From Akebia trifoliata (lineage: Eukaryota > Streptophyta > Magnoliopsida > Ranunculales > Lardizabalaceae): a DNA stretch of 64,000 bases. The position numbers and the translations under genes are program-made. The stretch covers positions 15,359,658 to 15,423,657 of the forward strand of contig CM030704.1 in the NCBI GenBank assembly GCA_017979445.1, written 5' to 3'. Under the pieces are notes generated by a model, which was not told where the DNA came from, made no database searches, and worked only from the letters and a program-made list of their open reading frames with translations. Positions 55,602 through 64,000 of this stretch are shown one piece after another (positions within the stretch are counted from its first letter, which is position 1; each line of letters opens with the position of its first letter).

Positions 55602-57333
55602 TGTAGACACCCCATTTTTGCATTCGCCTGATTAATCAAATCGTCAACCAGATCACAATGGTTTCCAATGATGGATGATTATTCCAACGCTTTATTTTGT
55701 TAGCAGATATGTTTCAGAAATCCAGATGAGGTATCTCGAACTGACAAAACCTTAGAAATCACGCTACGCTAGGAAAATACATCCCAAAAACATAGAAATC
55801 ATCATCTTGCAGACCAAAAAGAAGCTTTACGATAAAAATCACTAAAAATGACAAAATTACCAAAATACCCCTAACATCAAAACAACCTTAGAGCCTACAT
55901 TATACTTAGAAAAATCTTTTCGAACACATAAAATAACAAATCGAAATCAAATAAATTATTTCGCAAATTTTCACAGAATTTGACAAAATTACGAAAATGC
56001 CCCCTCATAAAGTTCACGACCATTTCACACAAAAAATTTCATAAACGACACAAAACAATATTTTTATTGAATTCCTTATGAAAAATTGATTCTAAAACAT
56101 CTTAGAACATTGAAAACCGACTTAAACGCGAAAAGTCCTCTCCAAGGGTAAAACGATAATTTCACAATTTTCATAATTAAAAATTTCAAAATTATAAATA
56201 AAATATTAAATAATTAAATTGAAATATTAATAAAATTAATTTAAAATTTTGAACCAAAAAAAATGATCAATTAGGCTCTCAAGCAAAATTGTTGAGGGTT
56301 GTCAAGATATTTATTCAAGGACCACCCTCCATTTGGGGGTCTAAAGAATTAAAGATATAATAGAGGGGGGTTCTCCAAAAAATTAAAGTTAATCAAGCAA
56401 GACTAACGTCAAGGTATTAATATCAATCAAGTAAGACTAAAGTCAAAATTAAAAGTCAATTAAGTAAGACTAAAGTCAACCAAGTAAGACTAAAGTAAAA
56501 AAAAAATAAAGTCAATCAAATAAGATAAAAAGTCAAGCCTAATAGAGTTATAATTAAATAATAATTCTATTAATAGAATTCTAACTAAAAAATCTAACTA
56601 AAATAATCTCTACCTAAAACAATTCTAATTAAAATATAACTTACCTAAAACATTCTAACTAAAATATAACTCTAACTAAAAGAATTCTAATTAAATACTA
56701 ATTCTATCTAAATCAACTCTTAAAAAATCTATAAATAGGGGTCCTCACACCCTATTTTCGTATCAAATCATAAACCCTAAGAGAAGTAGGTCAAAAAGCC
56801 TCCCATAAATCCTAATTTTGAAGTCCAACTCCTTACCTAACACCCATACTTCGATTTTAGCTTGAAAAATACCTAGAAGCCCTTCAAAAACACCACAAAA
56901 TCCATAAAAAAATATGAAGAATCCAGATCTAAGGAAGGTATACCTTGCCTTGGAGATCAAAAAAATCAGATCCGGAGACAGAACGAAGCGAGGAATATTG
57001 TACAAGGAGTTACTCTATCAGATCTGAGAGAACGAGAATGTTGTCTTCGGAAAGGTATAGATTTCTTAACTTTTTTATAATTACTTAGGTCTTTTAGCGA
57101 TGTAGGTTATTTGGAAATTAGTAGAGACCAGCATTTGTCGGGCGGGGTTGGTGCCTAACACCTTCTAATCCCGTAACATGACCCCCAGACCTTTTTTTTC
57201 TTTCGTAGATTAGTAATATTTATCGTTTTTTTAGAGTAAGTCCGGTTCCTAGACCATAATAACTAGGTGGCGACTCCCAAACCTCAAAGGTCAAAAGCGG
57301 ATTCGCGCACCCCACGGATCGAGGGCGCTTTCA
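55602..57333 (+). repeat. Solo family I LTR (1732 bp, TSD ACTAT)
   Basis: It starts TGTAGACACCCCATTTTTGC and ends GAGGGCGCTTTCA. ACTAT flanks it at 55597-55601 and 57334-57338. No PBS follows. TATA box at 56730-56737; PBS-like GGTGGCGACTCCC at 57266-57278. It is inserted in the 3' region of the second Tat element, about 320 bp from the family II solo LTR. Confidence 0.95.
56730..56737 (+). promoter_or_regulatory. TATA box of solo LTR
   Basis: TATAAATAGGGG, conserved as the reverse complement at 26217-26224 and 30487-30494 in sister LTRs, about 20 bp before CACACCCTATTTTCG. Confidence 0.55.
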
Positions 57334-57399
57334 ACTATGCTTACATTTTTTGGATTTTTTACATTACAAATCTTTCTTGGAACCTCTATATCTTGTGGC

Positions 57400-57605
57400 T
57401 TGGTGACTCAAGTTGAGCTGCGAGATCGGCGACTCTACTCTTATAGTGACGCTCTTTTGAGTGATCGATCTAGATTCTCCTCTCGAGTTGTGTTGACTAA
57501 CTTTTCGTGGTTCAGCAACACAAGTTGAGCCGTGAGATCGGCTACTCTACGTTTCGAGTACTCTTTTTTTTCCTAATATCCGATCTTGACTCTCCTCTCG
57601 ATTCT
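57400..57605. repeat. Tandem duplication of about 115 bp in the Tat 3' region
   Basis: AAGTTGAGC(T/C)G(C/T)GAGATCGG followed by CTACTCTACG/CTCTACTCTT and ending GACTCTCCTCTCGA occurs at about 57408 and 57522. This is another tandem repeat between pol and the 3' LTR of a Tat element. Confidence 0.65.
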
Positions 57606-58104
57606 TTCAACGACTAATAAGACTTGAGGTCTGGATCAAGTTATAAGATCATTGTGCTATCATTGTCCCTGATCCGAAAGGACTTTTAGTGGGATGAAAC
57701 GTTGGCTTAGGTTAAGGGTAGTGGAAAAGATACCAAAAGTTTAAGATCTGGATCTATCTAGAATGGGTTACATGTGGGATTTGTCTATTTTTATTTCGAA
57801 AAAGTGATCTATGTCTCCTCCTAACGTCTCTCGAACTTGTTTAGGCTGGATATTTGGGTCGAACTAAAAATCAAGTGTCCGATTTTTTTTACTTTTTTAA
57901 TTTTTTTTATATTTTTAGTGGTTCATAGTTTATCCTCATGTGAGCCAAGAGTACTGTTGATGCTTTCATTTTTTCTGATTTTTTTTTGTACTATTGACTT
58001 ACCCTAGTTTTAGGTTAAGAAATGAACGTGATGACTCAAAAGGGTTAACTAGGGTTAGATAGTTATTTTAGGATAGTAAAGATGGCCTTTCGTCATCTCA
58101 AGGT
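57606..58104. other. Non-coding sequence just after pol in the second Tat element
   Basis: AT-rich with T-runs. Starts, in the element's direction, right after the integrase stop. No ORF recognised. Confidence 0.5.
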
Positions 58105-59270
58105 CGGATCTCAAGCGTAATATTTCTTGACAGTGTCAACATTGATTGGTTGCGGGAAGACTTGTCCGTCCATTTGTGTGAGAATCAGAGCTCCTCCCGT
58201 CATTACCTTTTTCACGATAAATGGTCCCTCATAGTTTGGTCAAAATTTTCCCCTATCGTCCTCTTGGATTGGTAAGATTTTCTTCAAAACAAGGTCTCCT
58301 GGTGAGAAATCTTTAGGCTTGACTTTTTTTATTGTATGCACGAACTATTCATCGTTGATAAATCTGTCCGTGGCAAATAGCTGCAAGGTGCTTCTCTTCA
58401 ATCAGATTCAGTTGATCAAACCGTACTTGAACCCATTCTGTTTCGTCTAACTCTATTTCTTTTAAGATCTGGAGGGAGGGAATCTCAACCTCGATGGGTA
58501 AGACTGCTTCCATTCCATATACCAATGAGTACAGAGTTACTCCAGTTGAGGTTCGAAATGAAGTCCGATAGGCGTGAAGGGCGAAATGCCACATGTCGTA
58601 TCAATCCTTGTATGTAACATCTATTTTCTCGATGATTCTTTTAAAGTTTTTGTTGGCTGTCTCGACGGCTCCGTTCATCTTGGGTCTGTAGGGTACCGAG
58701 TTGTGGTGAGTGATCTGGAAGTCTTCGCACATTTTTATCATATCCTTGTTCTTGAAGATTTTGGCATTATCCGTTGGGAAGCCCATATCGACAGATGATG
58801 TTGTTCTTGACGAACTTCAATACATTGTTTTTGGTGACATTGGCATATGATGTAGCTTCTACCCATTTTGTGAAGTAATCGATAGCGCCAGGATGAAACG
58901 ATGTCCATTTGAAGCTTTTAGAGAAATCTGCCCAATAACGTCCATGCCCCAGAGTAAGAAGGGCCAAGTAGTAGTCATGCTGTGCAATTCTGAAGGTGGA
59001 GCGTTGATCTTATTGGCATAGATCTGGCAGAGATGGCATTTACGAACGTGCTGATAGCAATCGCTTTCCATTGTTGTCCAATAATATCTCATTCTCATGA
59101 TCTTCTTAGCAAGCATGTGACCATTCATATGAGGTCCGCAAACTCTACCATGTACAGTCTCGAACAATCGTTTAGCCTCTGTTTCTGTAACACAACGGAG
59201 AAGAACCTCGTGATGTGATTTTTTGAACAAAGCCCCGTTACTTAGGAAGAATTGACCTGCCAATCTTTGG
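58105..59270 (-). pseudogene. Tat integrase, frameshifted
   Basis: HHCC zinc finger: VHGRVCGPHMNGHML then CYQHVRKCHLCQ (59263-58980). Core: GMDVIGQISLKASNGHRFIL (first Asp), IDYFTKWVEA, TDNAKIFKNKDM (second Asp), PKMNGAVETANKNFK (catalytic Glu). The C-terminal part has YSLVYGMEAVLPIEVEIPSL, PGDLVLKKILPIQEDDRGKF and GPFIVKKVMTGGALILTQMD, ending KKYYA and a stop near 58105. The three acidic residues are still encoded, but frames change near 58960, 58780 and 58590. The enzyme would insert element cDNA into the genome. Confidence 0.85.
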
Positions 59271-59497
59271 ATGGTCCTTCATTTATTTACCGTTATATCT
59301 GACGGGATGGTTCGATCTTTTAAGTAGGCCTTGATGTCTGAATACCACGATTTCTCCTCAGGCTCTACTATATCCACTGGTAAATAATAGGATGGTTCAT
59401 CTTGGATGCCAATTTTGATAGGATCGATGACTAGGTCCTTTGAAATACTGATCATGGAAGCAAGCGTGGCCAATGCATCTGCAAACTGATTTTTGAC

Positions 59498-59773
59498 TCA
59501 TAGCATGTAAGTGAATGAGATCCTGGTGAAGTTTGAGCTCAGTTCTTCTAAGTACTCATGGTAAGGGACTAATCTTTGTTCTCGAGTCTTCCATTCTCTA
59601 GTTTTCTGATAGACCACTAGACTTGAATCTCCGAATACATCGATTTCGTCCACTTGCAAGTCGATTGCTGCTTTTAACCCTGCGATATATGCTTCATACT
59701 CTGTCTCGTTATTGGAACATTGGAATTTCAATCGGATGGCGATCAAAATATGAGATCTATCTGATTTGATCAA
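59498..59773 (-). pseudogene. Second (archaeal-type) RNase H of the Tat element
   Basis: NNETEYEAYIAGLKAAIDLQ and IDVFGDSSLVVYQ, then REQRLVPYHEYLE. The E-AYIAGL block and GDS motif are typical of the extra RNase H acquired by the Tat lineage. It lies between RNase H and integrase, as expected, and marks the lineage. Confidence 0.8.
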
Positions 59774-60129
59774 AACTGCCCCTATTCCATTTCCTTTCTA
59801 ATTTGCAGCTCCGTCGAATTACATCTTCCAACCTTGATCTTCGTCATTATCTTACACTTCTGTCAACAGGAGGGCCTCATCTGGAAAATTTATCTTTAAT
59901 GGCTCATAGTTAGGTAAGGGATGCTCAGCTAAGTGGTCGGCAATGGCTTATCCATTGATGGCATTTTAAGTGACATAGGTGATATCAAATTTAGATAATA
60001 GTAATTGTCATTTTACAGTGCGACCTGTCAACGCGGGCTTCTCGAAAAGATACTTGAGAAGCTCCATTCGAGAGATAAGCATAGTTGAGTAGCTGAGGAG
60101 GTAGTGGCGCAATCGTTGAGATGCTCAGA

Positions 60130-60513
60130 CTAGTGCACAACAAGTCTTCTCGAGCACCGAGTACTTTGGCTCATAATCGGTGAACTTCTTTTTGAGATAG
60201 TAAATGGCTTGCTCTTTTTTACCTGACTTTTCGCGTTGCCCCAATACACAGCCCCATAGACATTTCTTACACCAATATACATTAGTAAGGGTCGTCCTAG
60301 TATAGGAGGAACTAAGACTGGCGGACTGAGCAAATATTTCTTTATCTTGTCGAAGGCTTCCTGACAGTCCTCATTCCATGTTTTTGGTACATCTTTTTTC
60401 AGTAGTTTGAAGATGGGCTCGTAGATAGGCGTGAGTTGCGCAATGAAACTACTAATATACTGTATTCTACCCAAAAATGTTCTTGCATCCCTTTCTGATA
60501 CTGGTGCTTTCAT
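60130..60513 (-). pseudogene. Tat RNase H region
   Basis: Begins with the RT-RNase H connection (ARTFLGRIQYISSFIAQLTP and KTWNEDCQEAFDKIKKYL), then LLMYIGVRNVYGAVYW where the catalytic region should be. Catalytic residues are not clear, which is common for the degenerate first RNase H of Tat elements. Confidence 0.75.
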
Positions 60514-61090
60514 TTCAAGAATGTACTTGGTCTTTGCTGGATATATCTTAATGCCCTTCTATTGACGATGAAGCCTAACAATTTGCTTGACGTTGCCTCG
60601 AAGACGCATTTTGTTGGATTTAGCCTCAGACTATACTTCCTTAGCCGATCGAACAACTTTCTCACATTTATCAAATGATCTTCTTCCAAGTTAGACTTAG
60701 CGATCATATCATCCACATAAACCTCCATTTCTTTGTTGATCATATCGTGCAATAAGGTCGTCATTGCTCTTTGATAAGTTGTCCCGGCGTTCTTGAGCCG
60801 GAATGACATGACTTTGTAATGAAACGTACTCCAGGGTGTGATGAATGCTGTCTTCTCCTGGTCTTCTTCTACCATTTTTATCTGATTGTAGCCTGAGAAA
60901 CCATCCATGAATGAGAACATGCCATGTCCCGCTGTGCTATCGATTAGAGTGTCGATATGAGGTAGTGGAAAATGATCCTTAGGGCTGGTTTTGTTCAAAT
61001 CCCGATAATCGATGCACATTCATACTTTCCCGTCCTTTGGTATTGGAACGACATTAGCTAGCCATTCGGGATACGTGGAGACTGCGAGAA
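60510..61090 (-). pseudogene. Tat reverse transcriptase
   Basis: WLANVVPIPKDGKV, a stop, MCIDYRDLNKTSPKDHFPLP, MFSFMDGFSGYNQIKM, NAGTTYQRAMTTLLHDM and the active site EVYVDDMIAKS (YVDD intact), followed by the LLGFIVNRR block. One in-frame stop lies before MCIDYR. It would copy element RNA into cDNA using the tRNA primer. Confidence 0.88.
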
Positions 61091-62104
61091 ATCCTGCTTG
61101 GAATTATTTTATTACTTCATCTTTTAGTTTGAGTGTCCATTATGGCTTGAGTCTTCTAAACTTTTGCTTGATCGGCTTGCTCCCAAGAGTAATCGATAAT
61201 TTGTGAACAACGAGGTCTATGTTTAAGTCGGGCATATCTCTGTAAGACCAGGCGAAGATGTCTTGGTAGTCTTGTAGTAGTCCAATCATTTCTTCATTCT
61301 GCTGAGGGTTAACAAGGCTCCGATTTTTACCACACGTGGGTCATCTTCAGTGCCGAGAATAACTGAGTATGTATCATCAATGTTTACCTGAACACCTTTT
61401 TCATGTCATTCTAGAAGTCTTGGATTTCTTTAGGGGGATATTCCACTTCGTCCTCAGACTCTTCCTCGATTCCTATGAGATCAAAGTCAAGTTCGAGATC
61501 GAAGTCATAGTCATCCATTTTATATTCTGTCCTGTCTAAAGGTCCATTCGATTGAGACAAATCCCTTAAATTCTGAGAAAATTCTTTTTTGATTTTTGGA
61601 AGATATCTATTTTTTTTAGATTTTGAAAGCTTTTTGATTTTTTTAATTTTTGAGATGTTTTTTTTTTGAAGAATTTTTTATTTTTTTGGTTTTTGAGTAA
61701 TATTTTCCAGACATCTGCAATAAGAAGAGCAATCATGCATTAGTAAAGATAAAGAACCCTCCAAACAGTCTTTACCCAAGGATGAGGACTCGTTATGATC
61801 CTCGGGCGAATTGATTTTGCCTAACATAATTTTTTTTTGAGGCCTCAGCAGCCTCAAGGGCTAGAGGGAATTATTTGCGATTGTTCAAAATCTCCCCTTC
61901 CTTGATGGGGTAGATTAGGTGAGATGGTAGTTCTTTTGGTGATTCGGAGATGACCATGATCTCCGGTTGAATTTTGTTAGAGTTGGGCATAGCCCCTCCT
62001 AAACTTGAAGGGATGATGACTGATGCCCAGTCAATGCCAGTAGGGAAGGATGGATTTTTCTCTTTGCTCACGGTGATTTCTACTTTTGTAGGTTTTCTTG
62101 TTGT
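61091..62104 (-). pseudogene. RT upstream region, degraded
   Basis: Fragments such as MSKEKNPSFPTGIDWASVII (62071) and an acidic stretch near 61500. A T-run at about 61600-61700 interrupts. It corresponds to the linker between protease and RT in Tat pol. Confidence 0.5.
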
Positions 62105-62524
62105 TTATGTTAGATTCTTGTTCGAATCCCTATTGAATAAGACATCAATACCCTCCACGAGGGATGGTTGAGACTCAACAACTGAGTCTTTTTCAATGCG
62201 CTGGGGTTTTAAACTTACTATTTTATTCTTTTTGGTTGGCTTTGTTGGCAATGGTTCCGATAAACTGTCGGGTCTGACTTGTGATTTCGGGAAGCTAATG
62301 TTGATGTGAAGAACCTTACCCAGATCCCAAATGTTTGGTTCACGATTTTGCTTCCTTGCTAGTCGAAGTTCTTTCTTTATGTCATTCATATCCGATATAT
62401 CCTTTTTCGTAAGTTTGAACCCCAAGCCGAAATAAGGAGTGTTTTTATTTGTTTCAACTGGCATAGCTTTCCCTTTTCCTCTTAGTCCTAACCCTTGCCT
62501 GGGTCGGTAACCAGCATTCTTCAA
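62105..62524 (-). pseudogene. G-patch-like linker of Tat pol
   Basis: MKNAGYRPRQGLGLRGKGK followed by YFGLGFKLTKKD: a G-patch-like motif found in Tat pol after the protease. The rest is basic and unstructured. Confidence 0.65.
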
Positions 62525-62718
62525 TACTCAACCAATCATCAAATTAGCCTTTGATAGTTTTGTCTTTACATTTTCTTTCCCTTTTCGACGTGATTAACAG
62601 CTGCAAACTGACAGGAATGATATAACGCCTTGTCTTTCGTCATCTCTTTGTCAATAAAGGGGACGTCCGGAGCTCTTCCAACTAGAATCAAGTTTTCTGC
62701 TAGTACAGATATCATCCT

Positions 62719-63290
62719 CTACCCCATAATAAATTTGACTCTTTGGTGCAAAGAGGAAGGCACTGCCCCAGCAATATGGCTCCACGGCTTGCCCAGCAGC
62801 AAGTTGAAGGTTGTAGGTATCTTCATGACCTCGAATGTTACCTCGAAGGTGCAGGATCCTACAGTGATTGGTAAATCTATCTCTCCCAGAGAGTCCCTTC
62901 TCGAGCTGTCGAAACCTCGAACAACCTTATTGTTGGGTTTAACATGTGACCAGTCCGCATTAAGTTTTCGAAAGGTTTCGAGAAGACAGACATTGAGGGC
63001 TGAACAATTATCGATTAACATCATAGCAACCATCATGCCCATGCACATGACCATGATATTTAGTAGCTCGACATACCCCCATCCCTTTGGCAAGAACTTA
63101 CTTTCTTTGAAGACGATGGCGTTGGGAGCCATGATTTTACCCACTGTTTGTTCTAACTGTGCTGGCGAAGTAGTTGTAGGTACATGTGATTTTTTCAGAA
63201 TTCTCAATAATGTTTCTTGATGTTTTTCTGACTTTTGTAGCAGACCCAGGATGCTAATCTGAGCCGGCTATTTGTTCAGTTGATCCACGA
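62719..63290 (-). pseudogene. Tat protease region
   Basis: HNVVDQLNK then PAQISILGLLQKSEKHQETL, upstream of the protease, which reads MLIDNCSALNVCLLETFRKL. The usual active-site D-N/S/T-G is D-N-C here, so Gly is lost and the enzyme would be inactive as read. It ends LLGKPWSHIAGAVPSSLHQR, a conserved Tat block. Confidence 0.82.
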
Positions 63291-63297
63291 CATTGTG

Positions 63298-63990
63298 CTA
63301 ATTCTTACGAATGAGCTTAATGAAGTTTGCTACTTCCTTGTCTGTCACGTTCTCTATTTTATCTTCATTTCCTCTTCGTTTATCTTGCCCTTCCCCTTTT
63401 TTCTTTCTTTTCTCCTTATCCACTAGTTCTTTTGTTGTTTCTTTTGCCTTTTCCCTGATGCTTAATCCTTTTATCGGTACCCTCTGACACCTCTCTGCTC
63501 TCGTCTTATGGCCAATGTCGGCCACCATTGCCCTTTTCATTGTTTCGACCCCTACAGTCGTAGTGACAGTGGTTTCATAGCTCTAGGGAACCGCTTGATT
63601 AGAGCTATATGGGAATAGTTTTGGTGAGCGTATAGTTATTGGGGATAGATTGGGCTTCACATTGAGGATGAGAGGTGGTGGTTCCGATTTCGATGTCGTG
63701 GGGATGGGAGAAGTTATTTGAAGAGTCGATAGAGTGTATGAAATGATGAGTGGTGGACGTGAGGATGAGGTGTATGGTATATGAAGGGGGGTCGAGTCAT
63801 ATTTTGATGACTTGGCAATGTGTACGGTATGATGAGAGGTGGTCGGGTAGTAGCATTGGGAATTTGGTGAGTAGGATAGATGGTGAGATCAACCATTTTC
63901 AGTAGCGGTCATGTATTTCGATGCTGGTTTGTTGTGTATTGGTTGACGGTGCTGACTGTTGACGTCTCTGGCTCCCTTGTTAGGTGGATT
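63298..63990 (-). pseudogene. Tat gag C-terminal region, degraded
   Basis: A Lys-rich stretch (KEKRKKKGEGQDKRRGNEDK) and a Pro/His/Thr-rich stretch (63714-63896) typical of the linker after the capsid. No zinc knuckle is seen. It continues beyond the window. Confidence 0.55.
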
Positions 63991-64000
63991 CTAATCTTCA

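Larger units (their letters stand above)
48748..64000 (-). mobile_element. Second Tat-type Ty3/gypsy element, 3' LTR to gag, 5' end outside the window
   Basis: On the - strand: gag and protease (about 63.9-62.7 kb), a G-patch-like linker, RT, RNase H, a second archaeal-type RNase H, integrase (ending about 58105), a long 3' region, a polypurine tract (50871-50857) and a family II 3' LTR (50856-48748). The second RNase H and the RT type define the Tat lineage. The 3' region is interrupted by solo LTRs at 55602-57333 and 52986-55276, both in the opposite orientation, and contains an HD-ZIP IV START pseudogene in the same orientation as pol. I join LTR and pol because orientation and order agree and no other element end lies between them; it has not been proved by a second LTR. 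Confidence 0.68.

Overview
This window is repeat-dominated plant nuclear DNA. The evidence is a set of plant-only protein families, all broken: a plant mobile domain (PMD) protein, an HD-ZIP class IV START region, a golgin candidate 6 (p115-like) fragment and a MYB/SANT-like transposon ORF. They lie among Ty3/gypsy elements of the Tat (Ogre/Retand) and Reina-like chromovirus types. The sequence does not fix the species; a flowering plant is the safe statement. I found no intact host gene, tRNA or rRNA in 64 kb.

Layout. 1-7052: 3' part of a Tat-type element on the + strand, with an antisense, intron-bearing PMD pseudogene and a 2.2-kb 3' LTR. 7053-7970: sequence resembling plant mitochondrial DNA. 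7971-9611: single LTR. About 10.2-10.7 kb: golgin candidate 6 pseudogene. 11.7-21.3 kb: old Reina-like chromovirus (- strand), split by a younger complete Reina-like element (13751-18887, + strand, TSD GAAGG). 24.1-25.1 kb: MYB/SANT-like pseudogene. 25.2-38.85 kb: a roughly 200-bp tandem repeat split by a 13-kb Tat-type element (25638-38612, - strand, TSD GTGTG). That element holds a nested solo LTR (29888-31654, TSD GGCTA) and, in its 5' LTR, a 0.9-kb hAT-like element (36498-37398, TSD GTGTTAGG). 38.9-48.7 kb: AT-rich intergenic DNA with MITE-like palindromes and tRNA-like SINE candidates. 48748-64000: a second Tat-type element on the - strand, with its 3' LTR at 48748-50856 and gag-pol remains at 58.1-63.9 kb. 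Between pol and LTR it holds an HD-ZIP IV START pseudogene and two solo LTRs of opposite orientation, each with a clean 5-bp TSD.

How the parts relate. Two LTR families are present. Family I (about 1.64-1.77 kb) starts TGTAGACACC and ends GGGCGCTTTCA. Family II (2.1-2.3 kb) has the same start and ends CGTGTCTACA or close variants. Both carry GGTGGCGACTCC about 50 bp before their 3' end. This repeats the first bases of the tRNA-Arg-type primer binding site seen just after the one family I 5' LTR in the window. Both also have a similar polypurine tract. The 3' regions of these Tat elements hold cargo (antisense PMD; sense HD-ZIP IV START) and tandem repeats. That makes the segment between pol and the 3' LTR the most interesting part of the window.

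Limits. All homology calls are by eye from translated frames. Boundaries resting on TSDs and LTR termini are exact; boundaries of degraded coding regions are approximate.
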